From contig CAZUVM010000125.1 of the NCBI GenBank assembly GCA_964623885.1, positions 1-34,546 of the forward strand: a DNA stretch of 34,546 bases, given 5' to 3'. Made by a program: the position numbers and the translations under genes. This document shows, in pieces, positions 8,766-16,695 of the stretch (the stretch's first letter is position 1; each line of letters opens with the position of its first letter). The notes under the pieces were generated by a model that saw only the letters and a program-made list of their open reading frames with translations, did not search any database and had not been told where the DNA came from. The stretch comes from CAZUVM01 sp964623885. Its GTDB lineage: Bacteria > Verrucomicrobiota > Verrucomicrobiia > Limisphaerales > UBA8199.

Positions 8766-8795
8766 TTGGTGACGATAGGTGCGAGACTGTATAAT
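8766..8795 (+). promoter_or_regulatory. Sigma-70-type promoter for the pseudouridine synthase
   Basis: A perfect -10 hexamer TATAAT lies at 8790-8795. TTGGTG (8766-8771), an 18-base spacing away, is a weak -35. Transcription would begin about 7 bases after the -10, at or next to the GTG start at 8802, which predicts a leaderless mRNA. Confidence 0.5.
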
Positions 8796-8801
8796 TGAAG
8801 A

Positions 8802-9800
8802 GTGATCGAGGCCGGCTCAAAAACGCTCTTGGATTTACTTCTCCTGCAGTATCCCGGTACTGCGCGGACGCGAGCGAAACAGTGGATTGCCGCGGGTCGT
8901 GTCACTTTGAATGGAGCAGTGATTCGCAAAGCGAATCAATCCGTCGCTGAGACCGACACGATTGAGTTAGGTGGACGACACACAACGACCTTGGACTGTG
9001 GGTCCGGTTTGCAGATTCATCCGAGGGTTTCGTTGCTCCACCTTGATTCTGCGGTTGCGGTTATTAACAAGGCCCCCGGGCTTATTTCGGTTCCTGGTCC
9101 AGGCGCTGAACTCTCCGCTTTGAGCATTCTTGGCGATTTCCTTGCGGGTCGCCTCAAGGTTCGTAACCGGGACGTAGATGGTCGCTCGCTTCCGCCCGCG
9201 TATCGGCGGATTCAGCCATTGCCGGTTCACCGGCTTGACCAGTACACGAGCGGTGTGTTTTGCCTGGCTACGAATCCGACGGCTCGCCAGCGTCTAATCG
9301 ACCAGGTTCAGACGCACCGGATGCAGCGCGAATACATCGCCTTTGTTGAAGGTCGACCGCGAGCTGCGGAGGGCACTTGGCGGCAATGGTTGCAGTTGAG
9401 CGGTGACGAGCTGCGGCAGGAGGTTGTAGCTACGCCGCGCCGCGGGACAGCAACTGAAAACATCCGTGAGGCGATCACTCATTATCAGGTCATGGCGGAG
9501 TATCCGTTAGCGGATCGAAAAGGCTTTGTGACCAAACTACGTCTGCGGCTCGAAACCGGTCTCAAGCATCAAATCCGTATCCAGGCTGCTCATGTTGGTT
9601 TGCCGCTGATCGGAGACAGAATGTATAATCCTGCAGTTCGAGCATTGGCCTCATCGATTGAATTCCCACGCCAGGCATTGCATTCTGAACTGCTGGGCCT
9701 GGAACATCCCGATCGACCCGGCACTCGCATCACCTGGACTGCGGAGTTGCCAAAGGATTTGAGGCAACTCGAAGCGGCGTTGAGGGCTGGTCGATTTTAG
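8802..9800 (+). CDS. RluA-family rRNA/tRNA pseudouridine synthase
   Basis: A 332-residue protein with an N-terminal S4 RNA-binding domain (about residues 8-60: ARTRAKQWIAAGRVTLNG) and a pseudouridine synthase domain. The catalytic aspartate is D146 in the canonical HRLDQYTSG. The later KLRLRLETGLKHQIRIQAAH motif with IGDRMYN is also typical of RluA/RluC/RluD enzymes, which isomerise uridine to pseudouridine in structured RNA. The GTG start at 8802 leaves room for the S4 domain and coincides with the expected transcription start. Which uridine is modified cannot be told. It ends 21 bases from the convergent sigma gene. Confidence 0.92.
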   Translation: MIEAGSKTLLDLLLLQYPGTARTRAKQWIAAGRVTLNGAVIRKANQSVAETDTIELGGRHTTTLDCGSGLQIHPRVSLLHLDSAVAVINKAPGLISVPGPGAELSALSILGDFLAGRLKVRNRDVDGRSLPPAYRRIQPLPVHRLDQYTSGVFCLATNPTARQRLIDQVQTHRMQREYIAFVEGRPRAAEGTWRQWLQLSGDELRQEVVATPRRGTATENIREAITHYQVMAEYPLADRKGFVTKLRLRLETGLKHQIRIQAAHVGLPLIGDRMYNPAVRALASSIEFPRQALHSELLGLEHPDRPGTRITWTAELPKDLRQLEAALRAGRF

Positions 9801-9821
9801 CACTGACAACCGTGCTCCGTT

Positions 9822-10565
9822 TTACCGCAGCGCATCGAGAAGATAGCACAGCTCGGCCTCCACATCGGCGCGCTCGCTGACGGTTTGCCCAATCTCGCTT
9901 TTAATCACCTCCCGGAAGTGGCGACGCAAGCGGTGAATCGCGACTTTGACCGCACCTTCATTCGACTCGAGCCGGCCGGCGGCATCGGCTTGCGAGATTT
10001 CGACGCTATCCCCGGTGAGCCACGGTTTGAGCACCTCGAATTCATGAGATTTTCCAGCCACGGCTTGTTCTTGTGCCAGGATGGCAAGGGCGCGGTCGAG
10101 AAGCGTAAAAGCCCATTTCCGATCGAATTCGCGATCAGGAGTAAGAGCGCGCGGGTCGGCCAGTTGCAGCCCAGGTGAAGTGTCAGTGCCGGCATCGAGC
10201 GATTCGGCGGGTTGGCCGCCACCACGTTTCAAACGATGCGCATGTCGTCGCGCGTCGGAGAGAAAATGTTTCACCGCGCCAAGGAGGAAAGAACGGAAAC
10301 GGCCCAATTCGGGATCCACACGGCCAATGCTCTCCTGCGCAAGCAATCGGGCGAAGAACTCCTGGGTGAGATCACGAGCCGATTCTTCATCCGGTGCGTT
10401 GCGTCTGATAAACGCGAACACCGGTGCGTAATAAGCGGCGCACAAATCGCTCAACGCAGCCTTGGCGCCCACGGAATCGCCGCGCGCCTCGAGCACGCGC
10501 GTCCAGTGAGTCGTGACGAATGCCGCGGGCGCCTTATTGCTCGGTGGTGTATTCTCAGTAGTCAA
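9822..10565 (-). CDS. ECF-type RNA polymerase sigma factor
   Basis: This 247-residue protein belongs to the long ECF sigma group seen in Planctomycetes and Verrucomicrobia. Region 2 begins with FVTTHWTRVLEARGD, then DLTQEFFARLL and the promoter-melting stretch GRFRSFLLGAVKHFLSDARR with the family tag KRGGG. Region 4 is a C-terminal HTH (DAAGRLESNEGAVKVAIHRL). It would redirect RNA polymerase to a dedicated promoter set. It starts 10 bases after the kinase stop, so the two are almost certainly one operon. No anti-sigma gene is present, which suggests control by the kinase rather than by classic anti-sigma release. The target promoter is unknown. Confidence 0.9.
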   Translation of the reverse strand: MTTENTPPSNKAPAAFVTTHWTRVLEARGDSVGAKAALSDLCAAYYAPVFAFIRRNAPDEESARDLTQEFFARLLAQESIGRVDPELGRFRSFLLGAVKHFLSDARRHAHRLKRGGGQPAESLDAGTDTSPGLQLADPRALTPDREFDRKWAFTLLDRALAILAQEQAVAGKSHEFEVLKPWLTGDSVEISQADAAGRLESNEGAVKVAIHRLRRHFREVIKSEIGQTVSERADVEAELCYLLDALR

Positions 10566-10575
10566 ATCATCCCGC

Positions 10576-12486
10576 TCACTTTGAGATCTTTTTTTCGGCG
10601 TCAGAGACAGCCGACTTGAGCTCGGACGTATCGAGTAAAGCCAGGGCTTGGTCGCGGATGCTCTCCGCTTGAGCCTTGCTGCCGGTGGCGACCAGGATCT
10701 GGATTAGCTGCCGCGTTTGTGCCACGAAGTTCTTATCTGCGAATTTGGAAAGGTCGGGTAGTGGTGGAGGTTGGAAATTGGCAAAGGTGGAATTGGTTTT
10801 TCCCATCTCCCGCCATCGGTCAAGGTTCTGTTGCCATAGAACCTTTTGCTGTTCGCTTGATTTTCTAGACCGTTCCAACGAGTCGCGGCTTCGGTCGAAG
10901 CGTTCCTGGGGTGGCCCCACGTATTTTAGGCATAGATTGTATTCACGTCGCTCGATCAGCGCAGGTTCCACTATTGCATAGCACTGGTCTGCCAACCGCT
11001 TGTCCCGCGAGTCTATCTGCTTGAACAACGCCACGGTGGCATCCTCATCGCCCAGGTACGAATTCATGGACGACACCTCCAGGAACAAATCAAAATAGCC
11101 GTGCCCCGCAGCGAATTCGGCCACATCCTCGTCGCGGATCTCGGTGAGCGCTTGCCGCGCTTTTGGGTATCGGCGACCGAATTCGATCCAATCGGACTGC
11201 GCAGATGAATTACGCACGCCTACCTGGCTGGGATCATTCTTTGAGTGGTTGTGATACCAGATGTATCGTTGCAACGATTCCTCGTAAGCACCTTTGGACA
11301 TCAACTCTTTGGCCTGGTCCAATATGTTCTGCAAAGTCGCACTCGTCGGCGTTTCAGTCGGGGACCAGGTTTCAGCGGAGACGCGTGCGCGTTGAACGCG
11401 CGCCAAGAGTCCCACGACGGCGATAGCCAGGATGGCGAAAAGTGCAAGCCCCACCACGGCGAGTCTTTTCCAAAACCGACCCGGCGTTCGCTTTGCTGGA
11501 GCCGCTGAAGCTCGAGGGACTTGCGCGGCTGGGGGCTGGGTGCTGCTTCCGGCAATGGTCTCAACCTGAGTTTTCACCTCCTCGGCGCTTTGGGTTCGGC
11601 GCTCACGCTCCTTCTCCAGCGTATGGAGGACTACTTCATCCACTCGCGGGTCCACTGCGGATTTTTCTGATGGTGGCGCGAATCGGCCTAGGGGCAGTTC
11701 GCCAGTGAGCATTTCGTAAAAAACCACGCCCAGAGAATAAACATCTGCGCGCTGGTCCACGTTCTGCGGTTCTTCGAGTTGCTCGGGCGCCATGTAGTGC
11801 GGAGTGCCCAAGGTGGCGCCGCTGGTGGTTAGCGTGGCATCAGTTCCCTGCTCGCCGACGAGTTTGGCAATTCCAAAATCGGCGATTTTGACCCGACCTT
11901 TCGTATCGAGCAGAATATTCTCCGGCTTGATGTCGCGGTGGAGGATGCCTTCGTTATGGGCGAATTGGAGTGCCTCACAGATTTTGGGAACAATCGCAAG
12001 TGCCTGGGACGGAGTGAACCGGCCTGCTTTCATGGCTTGGCGGAGGTTCACGCCGTCTACATACTCCATCAGCAGGTAAAAGAACCCATTGGCGATGCCG
12101 AAATCGTAAATGGAAACGATATTTGGATGATTGAGGCGCGCCAACAATCGTCCTTCCCGCGTAAACCGCTCAGCAAACGCCGGGTCTGCTGCCATGGAGG
12201 CCGGCAGAATCTTGAGCGCCACGAATCGATCGAGTTTCGGCTGACGGGCCTTGAATACATAACCCATTCCGCCCTGGCCGATAAGTTCCAGGGTTTCAAA
12301 GTGCGGGAAGGCCGCCGCCAGTTCTGCTGTAGTTGGCGGAGCCGTTTTCGCCGGCTCTTCTTTGCCTGCTTCTGTGGGCAAAGAGGCCTGCATCAACAGG
12401 CATTTGGGACACAAGCCTTGCGGCGCTTCAGTGGGAATGGGCCCGCCGCATCTGCCACACCGTTTCGGTTCCGACGTTACGCTCAT
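10576..12486 (-). CDS. Membrane Ser/Thr protein kinase with N-terminal zinc ribbon
   Basis: A 636-residue Hanks-type kinase. A zinc ribbon opens the protein (C10-x2-C13 ... C26-x2-C29). The kinase domain runs from about 66 to 310 with Gly-loop GQGGMG (70-75), lysine K92 in VALKI, HRDIKPEN (D185) and DFG (D203), then GTPHYMAPEQ. One transmembrane helix lies near 342-362, followed by a 270-residue C-terminal sensor region of low recognisability, rich in helices. All catalytic residues are present, so it should be active. The frame extends to a TTG at 12507, but ATG at 12486 leads straight into the zinc ribbon. It is the first gene of the kinase-sigma pair and is divergent from yajQ. Confidence 0.92.
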   Translation of the reverse strand: MSVTSEPKRCGRCGGPIPTEAPQGLCPKCLLMQASLPTEAGKEEPAKTAPPTTAELAAAFPHFETLELIGQGGMGYVFKARQPKLDRFVALKILPASMAADPAFAERFTREGRLLARLNHPNIVSIYDFGIANGFFYLLMEYVDGVNLRQAMKAGRFTPSQALAIVPKICEALQFAHNEGILHRDIKPENILLDTKGRVKIADFGIAKLVGEQGTDATLTTSGATLGTPHYMAPEQLEEPQNVDQRADVYSLGVVFYEMLTGELPLGRFAPPSEKSAVDPRVDEVVLHTLEKERERRTQSAEEVKTQVETIAGSSTQPPAAQVPRASAAPAKRTPGRFWKRLAVVGLALFAILAIAVVGLLARVQRARVSAETWSPTETPTSATLQNILDQAKELMSKGAYEESLQRYIWYHNHSKNDPSQVGVRNSSAQSDWIEFGRRYPKARQALTEIRDEDVAEFAAGHGYFDLFLEVSSMNSYLGDEDATVALFKQIDSRDKRLADQCYAIVEPALIERREYNLCLKYVGPPQERFDRSRDSLERSRKSSEQQKVLWQQNLDRWREMGKTNSTFANFQPPPLPDLSKFADKNFVAQTRQLIQILVATGSKAQAESIRDQALALLDTSELKSAVSDAEKKISK

Positions 12487-12615
12487 ACCTGATACTGAGC
12501 CGTCCAAAGCGAGAGGTTACATGTCAACCAATGTCGACAAAAGGATAAACGGCCGCGGGGTAAACCTCTGCAGCAAAAACCTTCCCATTCTGCGTAGCTG
12601 GATTAGCCTATCCGC

Positions 12616-13101
12616 ATGCCTTCGTTCGACATCGTCAGCCAGGTTAACTCGATGGAAATCGAGAACGCTGTCAATATTGCCAAAAAGGAACTGGCCAACC
12701 GCTTCGATTTCAAAGGGACGCAAGCGGAAATCGTCCTCGACAAAAACGAGATTAAACTCTCGGCGGAAAACGGTTTCAAACTGAAGGCGCTGGCCGAGAT
12801 CGTCATCGGCAAAATCGCCCGGCGCAATATCAGCCTTAAAAACGTGGAGCAATGCGAGCCGGAGGTTTCGCCTTTAGGCCATGCCCGGCAGGTGATCAAG
12901 ATCAAGCAGGGCCTCGAACCGGAGGTGGCTAAACAGGTCACCGGTTTTATTCGCGAATCAAAATTCAAGGTCACGACCCAAATTCAGGACCAACAAATTC
13001 GCGTCACCAGCAAGAGCCGCGACGAACTTCAGACGGTGATGGGCGCCGTGCGGGCCCACGATTTTCCGGTAGCGCTCCAGTTCGCGAATTTTCGGGAATG
13101 A
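12616..13101 (+). CDS. yajQ: YajQ family nucleotide-binding protein
   Basis: At 161 residues this matches the normal YajQ length (about 163). It starts with the family signature MPSFDIVSQVN and contains NRFDFKGT, KLSAENGFKLKAL and the closing FPVALQFANFR. YajQ proteins are cytoplasmic two-domain folds that bind nucleotides; a Xanthomonas member binds cyclic di-GMP and partners with a transcription factor. The stop overlaps the ATG of the next gene (ATGA), so it is translationally coupled to a glycosyltransferase. Its role in that context is not established. Confidence 0.95.
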   Translation: MPSFDIVSQVNSMEIENAVNIAKKELANRFDFKGTQAEIVLDKNEIKLSAENGFKLKALAEIVIGKIARRNISLKNVEQCEPEVSPLGHARQVIKIKQGLEPEVAKQVTGFIRESKFKVTTQIQDQQIRVTSKSRDELQTVMGAVRAHDFPVALQFANFRE

Positions 13102-14165
13102 AGATTCTGGTGATCGCGTTGGCGGGGATCGGGGACGCGCTGCTGGCGACACCTCTAATCCACGAGCTGAGGGCCAACTACCCGGATGCGCAGGTTGACG
13201 CTTTGGTGCTCTGGGCGGGATCCAAGGACCTCCTCGAAGGTAACCCGCACCTGAACACTGTTTACCAAAGAAACCTTATCAAATCGTCGAAGGGTGAGTC
13301 GCTGCGATTTTTGCGCTCGCTATCGCGCCAGCAATACGATCTCTCAATCAACACCCACCCGCAAAGCCGCATCCATTACCGCCTGGCCGCGCGATTGGTC
13401 GGCGCGCGTAAGCGGATTAGCCACCGCTACGAGAACTTCGGCCTCCTCGATTCGTTGCTGGTGAACTGCACGCTGCCTCAAGATTATGGCCGGCACACGA
13501 TTGACAATAATTTCGACATATTGGGGCTTCTGAGCAAAAGACCGCTGCTGCCGAAACATGAACTGGAGGTTTTCCTCACTGCTGGCGAGCATCAGTGGGC
13601 AGAGTCGTTCATTGCCCAAAAGGGGCTCCAAGCAAAGCGTCGGCTCGGCGTGCATGTCGGCTCCGGCGGCACCAAGAATCTCACGCTTAAACGGTGGCCG
13701 CTGGGGCATTATATTGTACTTTTGAAGAAGGTGACAGAGCGGTGGCCCGACCTTGCTATTTTGCTCTTCGGAGGACCTGAGGAGCAGCCCGACCTGGAGC
13801 AAATTTTGGCCAGCGTTAAATCTCCGCTGGTGATGCGCGCCGAAAGCCGGACCTTGCGTGAAGCCGGCGCGCTTATGCAACGGTGCTCCGCGTTCCTGAG
13901 TGTCGACACCGCGCTGATGCATTTAGCGGCCGCAGTGAAGGCCCCGCACCAGATTGTTATTGAGGCGCCGACGTTTAATAAAACCAATGAGCCGTATGGG
14001 AATCCTTTTGTGCTCATCCGAAATCCTGCCATTGGAGGACGGAATCTTGAGTACTACAAATACGATGGCCGCGGCATCCAGGGTACACGTGAGGAGTTGC
14101 TGCGCTGCATGGCTTCGGTGAGTGTGGATTCAGTTTTAGAAACTCTGGCCGAAGCACTTGGGTAA
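13098..14165 (+). CDS. GT9 heptosyltransferase-type glycosyltransferase
   Basis: A 355-residue GT-B enzyme of family 9. The N-terminus reads MKILVIALAGIGDALLATPL, the hallmark of WaaC/WaaF/RfaQ proteins, and the second domain has GVHVGSGGTKNLTLKRWP, LLFGGPEE and the donor-site SVDTALMHLAAAVKAP. Family members add ADP-heptose to the LPS core on the cytoplasmic face. It overlaps yajQ by 4 bases and is followed 69 bases later by a GmhA-like isomerase, which supports heptose use. Acceptor and exact sugar cannot be determined. Confidence 0.9.
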   Translation: MKILVIALAGIGDALLATPLIHELRANYPDAQVDALVLWAGSKDLLEGNPHLNTVYQRNLIKSSKGESLRFLRSLSRQQYDLSINTHPQSRIHYRLAARLVGARKRISHRYENFGLLDSLLVNCTLPQDYGRHTIDNNFDILGLLSKRPLLPKHELEVFLTAGEHQWAESFIAQKGLQAKRRLGVHVGSGGTKNLTLKRWPLGHYIVLLKKVTERWPDLAILLFGGPEEQPDLEQILASVKSPLVMRAESRTLREAGALMQRCSAFLSVDTALMHLAAAVKAPHQIVIEAPTFNKTNEPYGNPFVLIRNPAIGGRNLEYYKYDGRGIQGTREELLRCMASVSVDSVLETLAEALG

Positions 14166-14234
14166 CAGGACACGCGGGTCCCATCATCTCAGTTTCGCAA
14201 TGACAAGGAGCAGCAGGCTGCCTATCCTTGAAGC

Positions 14235-14807
14235 GTGATTAAGCAGTGGGTTTCCGATTATCTGCAGGCGCAGAAAGCAGCGCATGATTCGATCCCGGTG
14301 CCGGCTGTGGTCGAGATAATCGAACTCTTTCGGACAGCGTTGACCGAGGGGAGGCATATTTTCGTATTTGGCAACGGCGGCAGCGGGGCGAACGCTTCGC
14401 ACCTGGCCACCGACCTGGGCAAAAGCGCATCTGACAAAGTGGGCAAACGATTTCGAGTGCTTTCGCTTAACGACAACGTGAGTTGGATGACGGCCCTGGC
14501 GAATGATTACGCGTACGATGAAGTGTTTGTAGGCCAACTGCAAAACTACGGCAAGCCTGGAGATATCGCCCTTGGGATTAGCGTCAGTGGAAATTCACCC
14601 AATTGTGTCAAAGCCTTACAGTGGGCGCGCGATCATGGGTTGCATACGGTGGCTTTGGTTGGCGGCAAGAAGGGGCGCATGGCCGAGATAGCTGAAAAGG
14701 TGTTGGCCATCAGCGACACGCATTACGGCCGGGTTGAGGACGCGCAAATGGCGATTTGCCATTTGCTCTGTTACTCGTTCGTTGAGCACCCGGAGTGGGC
14801 CAGGTAG
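14235..14807 (+). CDS. gmhA: GmhA-like SIS-domain phosphosugar isomerase
   Basis: A 190-residue single SIS domain protein, close in length to phosphoheptose isomerase. Seen are the phosphosugar loop FGNGGSGANASH (46-56), ALGISVSGNSPN and the C-terminal histidine in QMAICHLL, which matches the catalytic His of GmhA. The residue corresponding to the catalytic Glu of E. coli GmhA (in AAEL) is D60 here (ATDL). GmhA converts sedoheptulose 7-phosphate to heptose phosphate for LPS. The GTG start at 14235 gives the full N-terminal helix. The neighbouring GT9 gene supports the heptose assignment, but another SIS isomerase is possible. Confidence 0.8.
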   Translation: MIKQWVSDYLQAQKAAHDSIPVPAVVEIIELFRTALTEGRHIFVFGNGGSGANASHLATDLGKSASDKVGKRFRVLSLNDNVSWMTALANDYAYDEVFVGQLQNYGKPGDIALGISVSGNSPNCVKALQWARDHGLHTVALVGGKKGRMAEIAEKVLAISDTHYGRVEDAQMAICHLLCYSFVEHPEWAR

Positions 14808-14927
14808 CGCCTGTGCCGCTGACAGCGCAGAAAGTCTGTATCGCCACCAAAGCTTAGTGTGGGGTGCGATTCAGCCCTGTCTCGGTTGATTCACGATAAT
14901 GGAGGACTGACGCTTTCGTGCCAAGCA

Positions 14928-14989
14928 TGCCGAGGCCGTCATGGGTCATCCCCCGGTTTTCCCTGAGACCCTATGACGGCATCTCGGCA
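14928..14989. repeat. 20-bp long imperfect hairpin (REP/MITE-like)
   Basis: Three blocks pair perfectly in order: TGCCGAG with CTCGGCA, GCCGTCAT with ATGACGGC, and GGGTC with GACCC. The only interruptions are an AT bulge and a single T bulge in the right arm. The loop is 19 bases (14948-14966). A 20-bp stem cannot be chance. There is no T-tract on the plus side, so it is more like a palindromic repeat or a structured RNA element than a terminator. No second copy was noticed in the window. Confidence 0.7.
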
Positions 14990-15062
14990 AATTTAAAAGT
15001 ATTGTTCCAAGGCGAGAAGCGCTTTTGTCGTCAATCTCACTTGAACATTTATGACGCAGAAC

Positions 15063-15374
15063 GAAGCAAGTTCACAGTAGGGTGAGAACATGCTTCCCGG
15101 TGGTGGCCAAACTGAACATGGAAAACACTACTCTACACGCAGTTTTCCAGCACGACGTGCAACTCGACGAAAACTGAGCATTACGCTGCACTCCTTAACT
15201 CCTATAGGAGCCATAGCGTCTTATTCTCCCCTGGCTATGGGAAGTACCCCATACAGTTGCGGATATGAGCTGGTTATGATCGCGTCGATTTGAAAATTCG
15301 GTTTGCACAACTTGCGGAGTACTTTGGAGCCAAAGATCGCCAATCGCCACTGCCGTACGCCAACGGTTGCCGTT
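15063..15374 (+). ncRNA. Candidate structured RNA or leader
   Basis: Consecutive hairpins can be drawn by hand. At 15063-15096, GAAGCA/TGCTTC, then GTTC/GAAC, then AC/GT pair with one mismatch and one bulge. At 15140-15176, CAGTTTTC/GAAAACTG encloses GCAC/GTGC. At 15199-15210 is the palindrome CTCCTATAGGAG. At 15211-15240, CCATAGC/GCTATGG. At 15322-15335, CTTTGG/CCAAAG. At 15362-15374, AACGG/CCGTT is followed by TT. The CgeB-like gene starts 58 bases later. The strand is assumed from that gene. I recognise no known riboswitch family, and conservation has not been tested. Confidence 0.3.
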
Positions 15375-15432
15375 TTGACTGCCAGCAAGTAATCCATTCC
15401 ACCCTCAGTTTCCTGATTTCCCAAATCGCATA

Positions 15433-16695
15433 ATGAAGACCTTGGAACAAATGCTCCCCACCGTTCGTCCCGTGACCAAATCACCAGCGCTGTCGACCCG
15501 CCCTCGCATGGTGACGCTGGAGAGCCTCTGGCCGCGAAGCGGGAGTCTTGATGTTGGGCTCAAATCTCCGCCGCAGATCGATTCAAGATTAGGGCCGTGG
15601 AAAATAGTCATTCTGGGGCTCCCAATCTTTTCCTCTTCAGCCAACGGCCATGCTGCTTACCGCGGATTGGTTCGAGAACTTGCCGCACGGGGTCACGATG
15701 TTCTGTGCCTTGAGCGGGAGGCTTCGTGGCACGCTGCTAATCAGGCTTTACCCAAACCGCCTTTCGGTCGGCTCGCATTTTATTCCACCGTGGAGCAACT
15801 CAGGGACCGATTTGCCACTACAGTCCGGCGAGCAGACCTGGTCATCGTTGGGTGCTATGAGCCGCAAGGTGCCACCATTGGCACTTGGGTGACGAAAACC
15901 GCAAATGGTGTGAAGGCCTTCTATGACCGGGACACTACATTGACCATTGCCAGTTTGGATCGAGGCAATCTCGATTATCTCTCGGCGGACCTCATTCCGC
16001 GCTACGATATCTATCTTTCCTTCACGGGTGGAGGCATTTTGGAGCGCCTCAGGGAACAGTATGGGTCGCCCATGGCTCAACCCCTGTACTGCTCGGTGGA
16101 TCCTACTCTGTATTTCCCCGAAAACCGACCGAAAAAATGTGACCTGGGTTATATGGGAGCATATCGTGAAGATCGACAACCTGCGCTCGATGAATTGCTG
16201 CTGCAAGTCGCCCGCGACTGGCAGAAAGGCAGATTTGTTATCGCCGGCACGCAATATCCGCGAAACATTCGCTGGCCAAAAAACGTGGTTCGCCATCCGC
16301 ATTTTAGCGGGGCCAAACGACGCGACTTTTACAACAGCCAGAGATTCACTCTGAACATCACTCGCACGGATGCAAAGGCTGCCGGCTATTCACCAAGCGT
16401 CCGTTTATTCGAGGCGGCCGCCTGTGGCACACCGATCCTAAGCGACTGTTGCGAAGGCCTTGATGCCCTTTTCGAACCGCATAAGGAAATCCTAATCACG
16501 AGTTGTTCCGAAGAGAGCCTATACTATCTTCTGGAGACGAGCGAAGCCGAGCGTTGCTTGATTGGCAAGCGGGCTCGGGCACGTGTGCTGTCGCGGCACA
16601 CCGTCCGGCACCGGGCTATGGAACTTGAAGCCTATGTGGCAGAAGTGCTGATCCCGGCGCGCCACGACTCAAGCGCAAGAAAGAACGGTGACTAA
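15433..16695 (+). CDS. CgeB-like GT-B glycosyltransferase
   Basis: A 420-residue protein resembling the CgeB/DUF3880 group of glycosyltransferases. The core starts after a 55-residue non-conserved N-terminus, at WKIVILGLPIFSSSANGHA. The C-terminal domain has SPSVRLFEAAACGTPILSD, the usual sugar-nucleotide-binding segment with Glu in LFEAAACG. CgeB relatives glycosylate surface or small-molecule targets in the cytoplasm; the substrate is unknown. The start at 15433 is the most upstream ATG. The weak N-terminal 55 residues mean a later start is possible. It follows the hairpin-rich spacer and may be regulated by it. Confidence 0.8.
   Translation: MKTLEQMLPTVRPVTKSPALSTRPRMVTLESLWPRSGSLDVGLKSPPQIDSRLGPWKIVILGLPIFSSSANGHAAYRGLVRELAARGHDVLCLEREASWHAANQALPKPPFGRLAFYSTVEQLRDRFATTVRRADLVIVGCYEPQGATIGTWVTKTANGVKAFYDRDTTLTIASLDRGNLDYLSADLIPRYDIYLSFTGGGILERLREQYGSPMAQPLYCSVDPTLYFPENRPKKCDLGYMGAYREDRQPALDELLLQVARDWQKGRFVIAGTQYPRNIRWPKNVVRHPHFSGAKRRDFYNSQRFTLNITRTDAKAAGYSPSVRLFEAAACGTPILSDCCEGLDALFEPHKEILITSCSEESLYYLLETSEAERCLIGKRARARVLSRHTVRHRAMELEAYVAEVLIPARHDSSARKNGD

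Larger units (their letters stand above)
14808..15432. other. 625-base gene-free spacer, rich in hairpins
   Basis: No convincing protein gene lies here; the 67-codon frame at 15090-15293 has no recognisable character. Directly after the gmhA-like stop is a small hairpin (GCGC-C-TGT / ACAGCGC, 14807-14828) without a T-run. The stretch then holds the strong 14928-14989 element and a chain of hairpins from 15063 to 15374, both listed separately, before the CgeB-like gene. It could be a long 5' leader, a small RNA gene or a repeat remnant. Confidence 0.6.

Noticed and set aside
12515..12529. Imperfect palindrome GGTTACATGTCAACC between kinase and yajQ
   Set aside because: Only short arms around ACATGT; without a conserved second copy it is not strong enough to call an operator. 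The TTGACA nearby on the minus strand has no -10 at the right distance.
15090..15293. 67-codon frame in the hairpin-rich spacer
   Set aside because: Composition is not protein-like, it has no ribosome site and it runs across three of the hairpins.
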